Positions 19,101 to 26,496 of a stretch of DNA of 64,000 nt are shown one piece after another (positions within the stretch are counted from its first letter, which is position 1; every line of letters starts with the position of its first letter). The notes beneath the pieces were generated by a model. The model saw nothing but the letters and a program-made list of their open reading frames with translations, was not told the DNA's origin and did not search any database. This DNA comes from Sphingomonas sp. Leaf343 (GTDB taxonomy: Bacteria; Pseudomonadota; Alphaproteobacteria; Sphingomonadales; Sphingomonadaceae), in the NCBI RefSeq assembly GCF_001423765.1, contig NZ_LMPG01000001.1, forward strand, positions 68,073-132,072. The letters run 5' to 3'. The position numbers and the translations under genes are program-made.

Positions 19101-19311
19101 TCTCCTGCTCGATCGGCGCGGCGACCGTCTCCGCGACGGTTTCCGCCGACGCGCCGGGATAGGTGGCGGTGACCGTCACCGTCGGCGGCACGATGTCGGG
19201 ATATTGGGAGACCGGCAGGCCCCAATAGGCGATCGCGCCGACGATCGTGATGATGACCGCGATGACCGCGGCGAAGATCGGGCGCGTGATGAAGAAGCGC
19301 GAAAAGCGCAT
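16132..19311 (-). CDS. RND multidrug efflux pump, AcrB/MexB (HAE1) type
   Basis: 1059 residues, the usual length. Twelve membrane helices and two large periplasmic loops are recognisable. The N-terminal FFITRPIFAAVIA segment and the QYPDIVPPTV motif are classical. The proton-relay residues are present: paired Asp in GIVVDDAIVVVENVER (about 407-408) and Lys in ALAAKNAILVVEFAKQ. The pump would expel lipophilic compounds using the proton gradient, together with the adaptor at 19399 and the channel at 14714. It follows the adaptor gene by 87 bases that contain a strong hairpin. Confidence 0.94.
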   Translation of the reverse strand: MRFSRFFITRPIFAAVIAVIITIVGAIAYWGLPVSQYPDIVPPTVTVTATYPGASAETVAETVAAPIEQEINGVDNMLYQSSQSTGDGTVTITVTFKLGTDLDAAQVLVQNRVAVAVPRLPEEVQRLGVVTRKTSPDFLMVVNLVSPDHSLDRGYISNYALTQVRDRLARIDGVGDVRLFGARDYAMRVWIDPGRAAALNLTAGDIVQALRAQNVQVAAGTLGQPPYANGSAFQLNVETQGRLVDPAQFAQVVIRTDADGRQVRVADVARVELGAADYGSNTYLSGEPTVIAAVFQRPGSNALAAAEAVSAEMNAMAKDFPKGLEYRVIYNPTEFIAQSIDAVKHTLVEAMILVVLVILVFLQKWRAAIIPIVAIPVSLIGTFAVLAALGYSLNNLSLFGLVLAIGIVVDDAIVVVENVERNLERGLTPLEAARTSMDEVSGALVAIVLVLCAVFVPTLFLTGLSGAFYRQFAVTISTATIISLLLSLTLSPALAAMLLKAHVHAEHGNRLTRTVRRAGDAFNRGFERMSARYAALTAALVARPKRMMTVYLGLIAATGALFWATPSGFIPAQDQGYFLTVVQLPSGASVERTDAVVQKVAKRILPLAGVKGAVMLAGFDGPSQTLAPNAAAAYIPLKSFEDRQALGVTLAGIMAEARKVTADIDEARILVIPPPLIQGIGSAGGYRLIVQDKNGGSYQKLGEETGKLLAKANQTEGLAQVFTFFDSATPRIFADIDRAKADMLGVPPERVFEALQVYLGSAFVNDFNLLGRTYRVTAQADAPFRANTADIANLKTRSNSGAMVPIGSVSTFRDKTGPYRVTRYNLFPAVEVDGDTAPGYSSGRSLVTMEKVAAETLPAGYGTEWTGIAFQQKAAGSTAAIVFALAVVFVFLVLAAQYESLVLPLSIILIVPMCLLAAMIGVNLRGMDNNVLTQIGLVVLIALAAKNAILVVEFAKQAEEQDGLSPVEAAVRAAQDRLRPILMTSFAFILGAVPLLIAKGAGAELRQALGTAVFFGMIGVTGFGLLFTPTFYVVCRALGDRLARRRHAASPAPHALPAE

Positions 19312-19355
19312 GGCAGGCTCCCCGGAAGAGGATGAAGTTCGACAGGCATGTCGGT

Positions 19356-19392
19356 CTCACCCTCACCGGCGATAGGCCCGGGTGAGGGTGAG
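19356..19392. repeat. 12-base inverted repeat between adaptor and pump genes
   Basis: CTCACCCTCACC at 19356-19367 and its exact complement GGTGAGGGTGAG at 19381-19392 enclose 13 bases. No T tract follows in either direction, so it is not a typical intrinsic terminator. It could stabilise or process the operon message, or be a dispersed intergenic repeat. Confidence 0.75.
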
Positions 19393-19398
19393 TAGGTG

Positions 19399-20655
19399 TT
19401 ACCGGGCGAAGGTCACTTCGCCCGCAAGCGGAGCGCCGCCGCCGCCGGGTGGCGCGGCTTCGGATACGGGCGCGATGCGGCCGGGCCTGGCGGTGACCTT
19501 CGTGCCGGGCATCGCCATCTGCGTGCCGCTGATGACGACGCGGTCGGTGAGCGACAGGCCGGCGCGGATCACGCGCAGCCCGCCCAGCACGGGGCCGAGC
19601 TGCACCGGCTTGGCTGCGACGGAGCCGTCCCGCGCGACCGTCAGCAGCGTCTTGCGCGCCTGGTCGGTCTGCACCGCCGAATCGGGGACGAGCAGCGCGC
19701 GGGTCGTGCCGCCGCTGCCAAGGCGCATGTTGCCGAACAGGCCCGGCGTCAGGAACAGGCCGGGATTGGCGAGCACCGCGCGGCCACGGATCGTGCCCGA
19801 CTTGGGGTCGAGGCCGTTGTCGGTGAAATCGAGGCGACCCTTCCAGCGATAGTCGCCCTCGTCCTGCAACTTCACCTCGACCGGGGTCACGTCGGCACCC
19901 GAGGCGGCGGCGCGTCTGGTCTTGAGGAACAGCGCCTCCGACCCCTCGAAGGTGAAGTAGATCGGATCGAGCGCGTTGATCGTGGTCAGCAGCGTGCCGT
20001 TCGAGTCGCCAGCGGCGACGAGGTTGCCGGCATCGATGCGGCGGTCGGAAATGCGGCCGGCGATCGGCGCGCGGACCTGCGTGAATTCCACGTCCAGCGC
20101 GCGCGAGCGGACGCGGGCCTGCGCGGCGGCGAGGCTGGCGGTGGCGGCGCGCAGGCGGGCGTTGAGCTGGTCGACGTCGCTTTTCGAGACTGCGTCGTCG
20201 GCGACGAGCCGGTTGGCGCGGTCGAGATTGGCGCGGGCGAGCGCGACGTCGCTCTGCGCGCTGGCAAGCCCGGCGCGCGCTTCGGCGAGCGAGGCGGCGA
20301 AGGGGCGGGGGTCGATGGTAAAGAGCAACTGGCCCCTCCGCACGATCGCGCCGTCGGTGAAGTGGATCGCGGTGACCGCGCCCGATACGCGCGGGCGCAC
20401 CTCGACGCTGCGGCTCGCCTCGAAGCGGCCGACATAATCGTCCCACTCGTTCACCTCGCGCACCAGCGGCTGCGAGACGGTGACGGTGGGCGGCGGCGGT
20501 GCGGCGACGGCGGGAGCCTCGCGGTCGATCAGCGTATAGCCGAGCGCGACGGCGGCGACAGGCAGCAGCACCAGCGCCGGCTTGCGCCAGCGTGTTTTGG
20601 CGGGGGCGGGCGACGCGTCATCCTGCCGGGCCTCGACGGGCGAATACATGTTCAT
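19399..20655 (-). CDS. RND efflux periplasmic adaptor (MFP), MexE/AcrA-like
   Basis: 418 residues from ATG 20655, preceded by GGAG with a 7-base gap. A single N-terminal hydrophobic segment (about 26-40, ALVLLPVAAVALGYTL) without a lipobox anchors it. Lipoyl, alpha-hairpin (about 105-180), beta-barrel (YFTFEGSEALFL) and membrane-proximal domains follow. The C-terminus is glycine- and proline-rich. It is the first gene of the efflux operon and joins pump and channel. The start is about 270 bases downstream of the likely promoter, leaving a long leader. Confidence 0.9.
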   Translation of the reverse strand: MNMYSPVEARQDDASPAPAKTRWRKPALVLLPVAAVALGYTLIDREAPAVAAPPPPTVTVSQPLVREVNEWDDYVGRFEASRSVEVRPRVSGAVTAIHFTDGAIVRRGQLLFTIDPRPFAASLAEARAGLASAQSDVALARANLDRANRLVADDAVSKSDVDQLNARLRAATASLAAAQARVRSRALDVEFTQVRAPIAGRISDRRIDAGNLVAAGDSNGTLLTTINALDPIYFTFEGSEALFLKTRRAAASGADVTPVEVKLQDEGDYRWKGRLDFTDNGLDPKSGTIRGRAVLANPGLFLTPGLFGNMRLGSGGTTRALLVPDSAVQTDQARKTLLTVARDGSVAAKPVQLGPVLGGLRVIRAGLSLTDRVVISGTQMAMPGTKVTARPGRIAPVSEAAPPGGGGAPLAGEVTFAR

Positions 20656-20853
20656 GCGCGGGCTCCCTTCGGAAAGGCGGCGGCGGAAGTCTGGTGGGCC
20701 ATGATGATCTCCCTCGATCATGTCTGATGGACGCAGCGGGTCGTTGCCCGCGGACCCCGTGTCGACGGGGCGTCCGTGGCGGATGAAATTCGGCACAGGG
20801 GTGTGATCGGCTACGCAGTCGCGCGCCGTGGATCGCTCCGGCAAGGGACAGGC

Positions 20854-20878
20854 TGGCCCTCCCACTCCGCGAGGGCCA
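20854..20878 (-). repeat. 8-base hairpin in the RND operon leader
   Basis: TGGCCCTC and GAGGGCCA are exact complements around a 9-base loop. In the minus-strand leader transcript this would form a stable stem. No run of U follows, so attenuation by simple termination is not indicated. Confidence 0.5.
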
Positions 20879-20922
20879 TGCGTTACGCTGGGACGCGATC
20901 GGTCGTTGGGGCCGTCACGTTC

Positions 20923-20986
20923 TATACTGAACGGTATATAAACGGAGCGACACGTTCGTCAATAGCATTGTGTACCGACAGGTATG
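20923..20986 (-). promoter_or_regulatory. promoter of the RND operon overlapped by TetR-like operators
   Basis: On the minus strand TTGACG (complement of 20957-20962) and TATATA (complement of 20935-20940) stand 16 bases apart, a good sigma-70-type promoter pointing to the adaptor gene. The palindrome TATAC-N6-GTATA at 20923-20938 covers the -10. A related sequence, TACCGACAGGTAT at 20973-20985, lies just upstream of the -35 and matches TACTGAACGGTAT at 20925-20937 in 10 of 13 positions. Such sites resemble operators of TetR/AcrR repressors of efflux pumps. The repressor gene is not in this window. Confidence 0.6.
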
Positions 20987-21019
20987 TTTCGTGTCCAGCG
21001 TGTTCATTCTCGCGTGCCC

Positions 21020-21045
21020 GGAACCCTCCCGACTCCCCTGACGTA
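21020..21045 (+). promoter_or_regulatory. EcfG (general stress sigma factor)-type promoter
   Basis: GGAAC at 21020-21024, 17 bases, then CGTA at 21042-21045. The alphaproteobacterial EcfG consensus is GGAAC-N16/17-CGTT, so eight of nine positions agree. The start codon of the downstream gene lies 30 bases further on, a normal leader length. Confidence 0.55.
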
Positions 21046-21075
21046 CTGGACCCGAACAACCGCAAGGACGTCGGC

Positions 21076-22866
21076 ATGAGCAAATCGACCAGCGACTTCA
21101 TCGTCGAGCGTCTGAAGGCGTGGGGCGTGACGCGCATCTACGGTTACTCCGGCGACGGTATCAACGGCGTGCTCGGCGCGCTGCAGCGCGCGGAAAAGGC
21201 AGGCGAGGGGATCGAGTTCATCCAGGTCCGGCATGAGGAGATGGCCGCGTTCATGGCCACCGCGCATGCAAAGTTCACCGGCGAGCTGGGCGTGTGCCTG
21301 TCGACCGGCGGGCCGGGCGCGACCCACATGCTGACGGGGATGTACGATGCCAAGCTGGACCACGCGCCGTTGCTGGCGATCTGCGGGCAGGCCGAGTCGA
21401 CGGTCCGCGGGGCAGTATACCAGCAGGAACTGAACCTCGACCGCGTCTTCGCCGATGTCGCGGCGTTCGTGCAGGAGGCCGCCGCGCCCGCGCAGATCCG
21501 GCACCTGATCGACCGGGGCCTGCGCGTCGCGATTGCTGGCAACACCGTCACCGCACTGATCTTCCCGAAGGACGTGCAGGACGAGCCGTGGGAGGAGCCG
21601 GCGCGCGCGCATGGCTTTACCCGGTCCGGCCCCGGCTATTCGCGGCCATTGGTCGTGCCGAAGGACGCGGACCTGCGCCGGGCCGCCGAGGTGCTGAACG
21701 CTGGATCTAAGGTCGCCATCCTGATCGGCGCGGGTGCGCGCGAGGCGGCGGCGGAGGTCGAGCATGTCGCCGACCTGCTCGGTGCGGGCGTCGCCAAGGC
21801 GCTGCTGGGCAAGGACGTGCTGCCCGACGACCTGCCCTTCGTCACGGGATCGATCGGGCTGCTCGGCACGAAGCCGTCGTCGGACATGATGGAGGGATGC
21901 GACACGCTGCTGATGATCGGCACCGGCTTTCCGTGGGCGGAGTTCCTGCCGAAGGACGGGCAGGCGCGGGCGGTGCAGATCGACATCGCCGCCGACATGC
22001 TCGGCCTGCGCTATCCGGTGGAGGTGAATCTGCACGGCGGCGCGGCGGAGACATTGCGCGCGCTGCTGCCGTTCCTCCGGCGCAAGACGGACCGTGGCTG
22101 GCTGGACGGGATCGTCGCCGACATGGCCGACTGGCACGAGACGCTGAAGAAGCGCGCGTTCGCCGCCGCCAGCCCGGTCAATCCGCAGCGGGTCGTATAC
22201 GAGATGTCGCCGCGCCTGCCGGCGGATGCGATCGTCACCTCCGACTCGGGGTCCTGCGCCAACTGGTATGCGCGCGACTATCAGGTGAAACGCGGCCAGC
22301 GATCGTCGCTGTCGGGCGGGCTGGCGTCGATGGGTGCGGCGGTGCCCTATGCGATCGCGGCGAAGTTCGCGTTTCCGCATAAGCCCGTCGTGGCGCTGGT
22401 CGGCGACGGCGCGATGCAGATGAACAATATGGCGGAGCTCATCACCGTCCAGAAATACTGGCAGCGCTGGGCCGATCCGCGGCTGATCGTCTGCGTCTTC
22501 AACAACGAGGATCTGAACGAGGTGACCTGGGAGCAGCGCGTCATGGAGGGCAATCCGCGCTTCGCCACGACGCAGGACATTCCCGACGTGCGCTATTCGC
22601 AGTTCGCGGAGATGATCGGGCTGACTGGGATCTTCCTCGACGATCCGGAGCAGCTCGGTGCGGCGTGGGACAGGGCGCTGGCGGCGGACCGGCCGGTGGT
22701 TCTGGAAGTGAAGACCGATCCGGAGGTCGCACCGCTGCCGCCGCACGTCACGTTCGAGCAGGCGAAGGCGTTCATGTCGTCGATGGCGAAGGGCGACAAG
22801 GGTGCCGGTCGCGTGATGATGGAGACGGTGCGCCAGTTGATCGGCGGCAACCCGAAGGCGGACTGA
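21076..22866 (+). CDS. thiamine-diphosphate-dependent pyruvate dehydrogenase (quinone)/pyruvate oxidase-like enzyme
   Basis: 596 residues in the usual three-domain order: PYR domain (about 1-180), central FAD/nucleotide-type domain (about 195-330) and PP domain (about 365-550). The cofactor-activating Glu54 is in RHEEMAAF. The ThDP-magnesium motif begins with GDG near 443 and ends with NNEDLN about 30 residues later. Closest familiar relatives are PoxB-type enzymes that decarboxylate pyruvate to acetate and pass electrons to quinone; acetolactate-synthase-like or other 2-oxoacid activity cannot be excluded. ATG 21076 follows AAGGACG. The EcfG-like promoter suggests stationary-phase or stress expression, as for sigma-S-dependent poxB of E. 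coli. Confidence 0.82.
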   Translation: MSKSTSDFIVERLKAWGVTRIYGYSGDGINGVLGALQRAEKAGEGIEFIQVRHEEMAAFMATAHAKFTGELGVCLSTGGPGATHMLTGMYDAKLDHAPLLAICGQAESTVRGAVYQQELNLDRVFADVAAFVQEAAAPAQIRHLIDRGLRVAIAGNTVTALIFPKDVQDEPWEEPARAHGFTRSGPGYSRPLVVPKDADLRRAAEVLNAGSKVAILIGAGAREAAAEVEHVADLLGAGVAKALLGKDVLPDDLPFVTGSIGLLGTKPSSDMMEGCDTLLMIGTGFPWAEFLPKDGQARAVQIDIAADMLGLRYPVEVNLHGGAAETLRALLPFLRRKTDRGWLDGIVADMADWHETLKKRAFAAASPVNPQRVVYEMSPRLPADAIVTSDSGSCANWYARDYQVKRGQRSSLSGGLASMGAAVPYAIAAKFAFPHKPVVALVGDGAMQMNNMAELITVQKYWQRWADPRLIVCVFNNEDLNEVTWEQRVMEGNPRFATTQDIPDVRYSQFAEMIGLTGIFLDDPEQLGAAWDRALAADRPVVLEVKTDPEVAPLPPHVTFEQAKAFMSSMAKGDKGAGRVMMETVRQLIGGNPKAD

Positions 22867-22919
22867 CGGAATCGGAGCGGGGGTCGCCCCCGGCGTGACG
22901 GACGGTTAAGGAGAGGGCC

Positions 22920-25364
22920 GTGTCCCGTCGCCCTATCCCGTTCGTCGCCGCGCTGCTGGTGTATCTCGCCGCCGCGTTCCTGCTCGCCGTGCCACTGGCG
23001 GCGCAATCCGACGATCCCGTCGGCCGCGCGATCACCAGCCTGTCGACGGCATCCGGCGAAGTCCGCGCGGTCGAGCGTGCCGCCGATACCGCCGATACGC
23101 GCGAGGATCGCGCCGCGCTGACCGACCGACTCTCCGCCGTCCGCGCCACCGCCGCCGATATGGCCACGACGCTGGAGGCGGAGATGGCGCTGGTCGACGC
23201 CAAGATCGCGGAGATCGGCCCGGCCACCCCGGGCATCGTCGATGCGCCCGACATCGCCGCGCAGCGCAAGCTGCTGGCGCAACGACGTGCGACGATCGAC
23301 TCCGCCGTCCGCCGCGGCAAGCTGCTGAACGTCGAGGCGCAGCAACTCGCGGACCGGATCGTCGCGGATCAGGCGGCGGAACTGGGACGAAGCTGGGCGA
23401 CGCGCAATGCGTCCCCCCTGACGCCGGGTTTCTGGGCGGCGATGCTGGAGGCGACGCCGCGCGACATCGGGCGCGTCGCCCGGATCGTCGAACAGGTGAT
23501 GGCGGACATCGGTCGTGGCCTGTCCGGCGGCGGCGTCTGGATCGCGCTGCTCGGCGTGGTCGCGGCGGTCGCGCTCGGCTGGCCGGCGCGCATCGCGCTG
23601 CGGGAGGCGGGTCGCCGCTATGCGATCGGTGCCGCGCCCGGCCACCGCGTCCGCCGCACCGGCTATGCGATGTGGCGGCTGGTCACGGGCACCGCGCTGC
23701 CGACGCTGGCGGCGCTCGCGCTGGTGCAGGGGTTGCGCTGGTCGGGGCTGACCGGGGCGACGGTCGATCCGATCCTGACAGCGGCCGTGTTCGCGATCGG
23801 GATGGGGGCGTTCATCGGCGCACTGGGGGCGGCGCTGTTGATGCGCAGCCAAGGTTCGTGGCGGCTGTTGCCGATCGATGACGATGTCGCGCGCGCGCTG
23901 ATGCCGTGGGTGTGGGTGCTGGCGGTGCTGACCTCCGCCGACATCCTGCTGTCCGCCATCGTCGAGACGATGCGGCTGAGCACGACCGCCGTCGCCGTCA
24001 CCGATGCGGCGATCGCGGCCGTCCGGCTGCTGGCGATCGGCGGCCTGCTGTTCACGCTGGGCCGGCTGCGCAGTCGTGCCCGCGCCGAGGCGGAGGCGGC
24101 GGCGACGGACGACGCGCCCGTCAGCGGTGCGGGCGCGGCGCGGGCGGGCGTCGGGATCGTCACGCTGGTCGTCTGGCTGGTGACGCTGGCGAGCGCGGGC
24201 GCGCTGTTGGCAGGCTACACCACCTTCAGCCTGTTCCTGACCCGCATTGCGATCGAGTGGCTGGCGATCGTCGTCGGCACTTTCTATCTGTTGCTCGCCT
24301 TCGTTGACGACGTCGTGACGACGGTCTTTTCCGCCGACAGCCGTACCGGCCACGTCCTGGCGCGCGGCGTCGGCATCCGGCCGGGCGCGATCGACCAGTT
24401 CGGGGTGCTGTCGTCGGGCCTGCTTCGCCTCGGGCTGGCGCTGGTCGCGATCGTCATGCTGCTGACGCCGTTCGGGTCGGGCATCGACAGCACGGTCGAG
24501 CGGTTCGGTACCGTCGCCGGCGGCATCACCGTCGGCGATGTCAGCATCTCGCCCGGCGCGATCATCCGCGCCGTGCTGGTCCTCGTCGTCGGGCTGACGC
24601 TGGCGCGGCTGTTCCTGCGCTGGCTGAACGACCGGTATCTGCCGACGACCGCGATGGATGTCAGCGCACGCAATTCGTTCGCGATGATCGCGCGGTACAT
24701 CGCGATCATCCTCGCGGTGCTGTGGGGCCTCGCCTCGCTCGGCATCGGTATGGAGCGGATCGCGCTGCTGCTGTCGGCGCTGTCGGTGGGCATCGGGTTC
24801 GGTTTGCAGGCGATCACGCAGAACTTCGTGTCCGGCCTGATCCTGCTGGCGGAGCGGCCGGTGAAGATCGGCGACCTCGTCCGCATCGGCACCGACGAGG
24901 GCGACGTGAAGCGGATCAGCGTACGATCGACCGAGATCGAGCTGGCCGACCACTCGACGCTGATCGTGCCGAATTCGGAACTGATTACGAAGACGGTGCT
25001 GAACAAGACGATGTCGAATGCGCTGGGCCGGTTGCAGGTGCAGTTCTCCGTTCCGCTGAATATCGAGCCGCAGCGTATCCGCCAGATCGTGCTCGACGTG
25101 TTCGCGGCCGAACCCTCGATCCTCGACGATCCCGCGCCGGTGGCGTTCGTCGACAATATCGTCGACGGCCGCATCCTGTTCAACTGCTTCGCCCACACAT
25201 CGAGCCCGCGGACATCCTATCCGGCGCGCAGCAGCGCGCTGCTGATGATCCTGCAACGGTTGGCGGAGCAGCATATCGACGTCGGCACGGTGCCACAGCA
25301 ATTGCAATTGCTGCCCGCGCATCGGCGGGACGACGAGCAGGGCCACCACGACCCAATCGGCTGA
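22920..25364 (+). CDS. mechanosensitive ion channel, MscS family with N-terminal DUF3772 domain
   Basis: 814 residues starting at GTG 22920 behind AAGGAGAGG. A signal peptide ends at LAAQS. A periplasmic, partly coiled-coil DUF3772-type region (about 30-190) is followed by about ten membrane helices. The MscS pore helix is glycine/alanine-rich (LSALSVGIGFGLQAI, about 620-635), followed by the beta domain (KIGDLVRIG) and C-terminal vestibule. Large MscS/MscK-type channels release solutes on hypo-osmotic shock. The 53-base gap after the preceding gene contains a small GGGGG-TCG-CCCCC hairpin without a T tract. Confidence 0.9.
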   Translation: MSRRPIPFVAALLVYLAAAFLLAVPLAAQSDDPVGRAITSLSTASGEVRAVERAADTADTREDRAALTDRLSAVRATAADMATTLEAEMALVDAKIAEIGPATPGIVDAPDIAAQRKLLAQRRATIDSAVRRGKLLNVEAQQLADRIVADQAAELGRSWATRNASPLTPGFWAAMLEATPRDIGRVARIVEQVMADIGRGLSGGGVWIALLGVVAAVALGWPARIALREAGRRYAIGAAPGHRVRRTGYAMWRLVTGTALPTLAALALVQGLRWSGLTGATVDPILTAAVFAIGMGAFIGALGAALLMRSQGSWRLLPIDDDVARALMPWVWVLAVLTSADILLSAIVETMRLSTTAVAVTDAAIAAVRLLAIGGLLFTLGRLRSRARAEAEAAATDDAPVSGAGAARAGVGIVTLVVWLVTLASAGALLAGYTTFSLFLTRIAIEWLAIVVGTFYLLLAFVDDVVTTVFSADSRTGHVLARGVGIRPGAIDQFGVLSSGLLRLGLALVAIVMLLTPFGSGIDSTVERFGTVAGGITVGDVSISPGAIIRAVLVLVVGLTLARLFLRWLNDRYLPTTAMDVSARNSFAMIARYIAIILAVLWGLASLGIGMERIALLLSALSVGIGFGLQAITQNFVSGLILLAERPVKIGDLVRIGTDEGDVKRISVRSTEIELADHSTLIVPNSELITKTVLNKTMSNALGRLQVQFSVPLNIEPQRIRQIVLDVFAAEPSILDDPAPVAFVDNIVDGRILFNCFAHTSSPRTSYPARSSALLMILQRLAEQHIDVGTVPQQLQLLPAHRRDDEQGHHDPIG

Positions 25365-25373
25365 TAAAGCGGC

Positions 25374-25388
25374 GTTCCCTGTCCGTTC
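25374..25388 (+). promoter_or_regulatory. alphaproteobacterial LexA (SOS) box of dinB
   Basis: GTTC at 25374-25377 and GTTC at 25385-25388 are separated by exactly 7 bases, the LexA direct-repeat operator of alphaproteobacteria. It ends 21 bases before the dinB start, where bound LexA would block transcription until DNA damage. Confidence 0.85.
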
Positions 25389-25409
25389 CGATGTTGCTAT
25401 AGGTCGGCC

Positions 25410-26492
25410 ATGCCCGGCGGATCGGTACGCAAGATCATCCATGTCGACATGGACGCGTTCTTCGCGTCCGTAGAGCAGCGCGACGACCCGTCGCTGCGCG
25501 GCAAGCCCGTCGCGGTCGGGCACGGAGCGGCCCGCGGCGTGGTCGCGGCGGCGAGTTACGAGGCGCGTGCGTTCGGAGTGAAGTCCGCATTGCCGTCGGT
25601 GACCGCGCAGCGCCGGTGCCCCGACCTGATCTTCGTACCGCCGCGCTTCGACGTGTACCGCGCCGTGTCGCGGCAGATCCACGCGATCTTTGCGGAGTTC
25701 ACGCCGCTCATCCAGCCGCTGTCGCTGGACGAAGCGTATCTGGACGTGACCGCCAATCTGGCCGGGCTGCCGACCGCCTGGGCCACCGCCAGGGCGATCC
25801 GGGCACGCATCCTGGAGGAGACGGGGCTGACCGCATCGGCGGGTATTTCGTACAACAAGTTTCTCGCGAAGCTGGCGTCCGATCACCGCAAGCCCAATGG
25901 GCAGTTCGCGGTGACGCCCGACATGGGGGCGGACTGGGTCGAGGCGCTGCCGGTGTCGCGCTTCCACGGGGTCGGGCCAGTGACGGCGGCGAAGATGAAG
26001 CGGCTGGGGATCGAAACGGGGGCAGACCTGAGGGCCAAGTCGCTCGATTTCCTCGAACGACATTTCGGGAGTTCGGCGGGCTGGTATCACGCGATCGCCC
26101 GGGGCGAGGACGATCGCCCGGTCAACCCCGATCGCGTGCGCAAGTCGTCGGGATCGGAAACCACCTTCGATCGCGACCTGACCGAACCGGCGGAGATCGA
26201 GGCGGGCGTGCTGCGCATGGCCGACGATGTCTGGGCGTGGTGCGAGAAGGCGCGGATGTTCGGGAGGACCGTGACGGTGAAGGTCAAGTTCCGCGACTTC
26301 CGCCAGATCACCCGCAGCCGGAGCCACACGGGCGCAGTGGCCGACCATGCCATTTTGCGTGCCGCCAGCCTCGACCTGATCCGGTCGATCTACCCGCCTG
26401 AAACCGGCATCCGGCTGGTCGGCGTCACCGTGTCCAACTTCGAGGATCCCGCCGACCGGGATGCGACGGGGCTGCCCCTGTTCGACGCCTGA
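25410..26492 (+). CDS. dinB: DNA polymerase IV (Y-family translesion polymerase)
   Basis: 360 residues. Catalytic acids are in HVDMDAFFASVE (Asp13, Asp15) and in SLDEAYLD (Asp107, Glu108). The steric-gate region, thumb helix-hairpin-helix (FHGVGPVTAAKMKRLG) and little-finger domain follow in order. The C-terminal beta-clamp motif is probably GLPLF. The enzyme copies past damaged bases with low fidelity. The LexA box just upstream indicates SOS control. It converges with the patatin gene, 4 bases apart. Confidence 0.95.
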   Translation: MPGGSVRKIIHVDMDAFFASVEQRDDPSLRGKPVAVGHGAARGVVAAASYEARAFGVKSALPSVTAQRRCPDLIFVPPRFDVYRAVSRQIHAIFAEFTPLIQPLSLDEAYLDVTANLAGLPTAWATARAIRARILEETGLTASAGISYNKFLAKLASDHRKPNGQFAVTPDMGADWVEALPVSRFHGVGPVTAAKMKRLGIETGADLRAKSLDFLERHFGSSAGWYHAIARGEDDRPVNPDRVRKSSGSETTFDRDLTEPAEIEAGVLRMADDVWAWCEKARMFGRTVTVKVKFRDFRQITRSRSHTGAVADHAILRAASLDLIRSIYPPETGIRLVGVTVSNFEDPADRDATGLPLFDA

Positions 26493-26496
26493 CCGT

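Larger units (their letters stand above)
20656..21075. other. 420-base intergenic control region between the RND operon and the pyruvate-oxidase-like gene
   Basis: I find no convincing gene here, although frames stay open by base composition. On the minus-strand side there is a leader of about 270 bases for the RND operon containing a hairpin, then a sigma-70-like promoter with TetR-like operators. On the plus-strand side there is an EcfG-like promoter 30 bases ahead of the next gene. The separate elements are listed individually. Confidence 0.6.

Noticed and set aside
20776..21075. In-frame upstream extension of the pyruvate-oxidase-like gene
   Set aside because: The extension has no homology to ThDP enzymes and crosses the promoter elements; ATG 21076 gives the conserved N-terminus.
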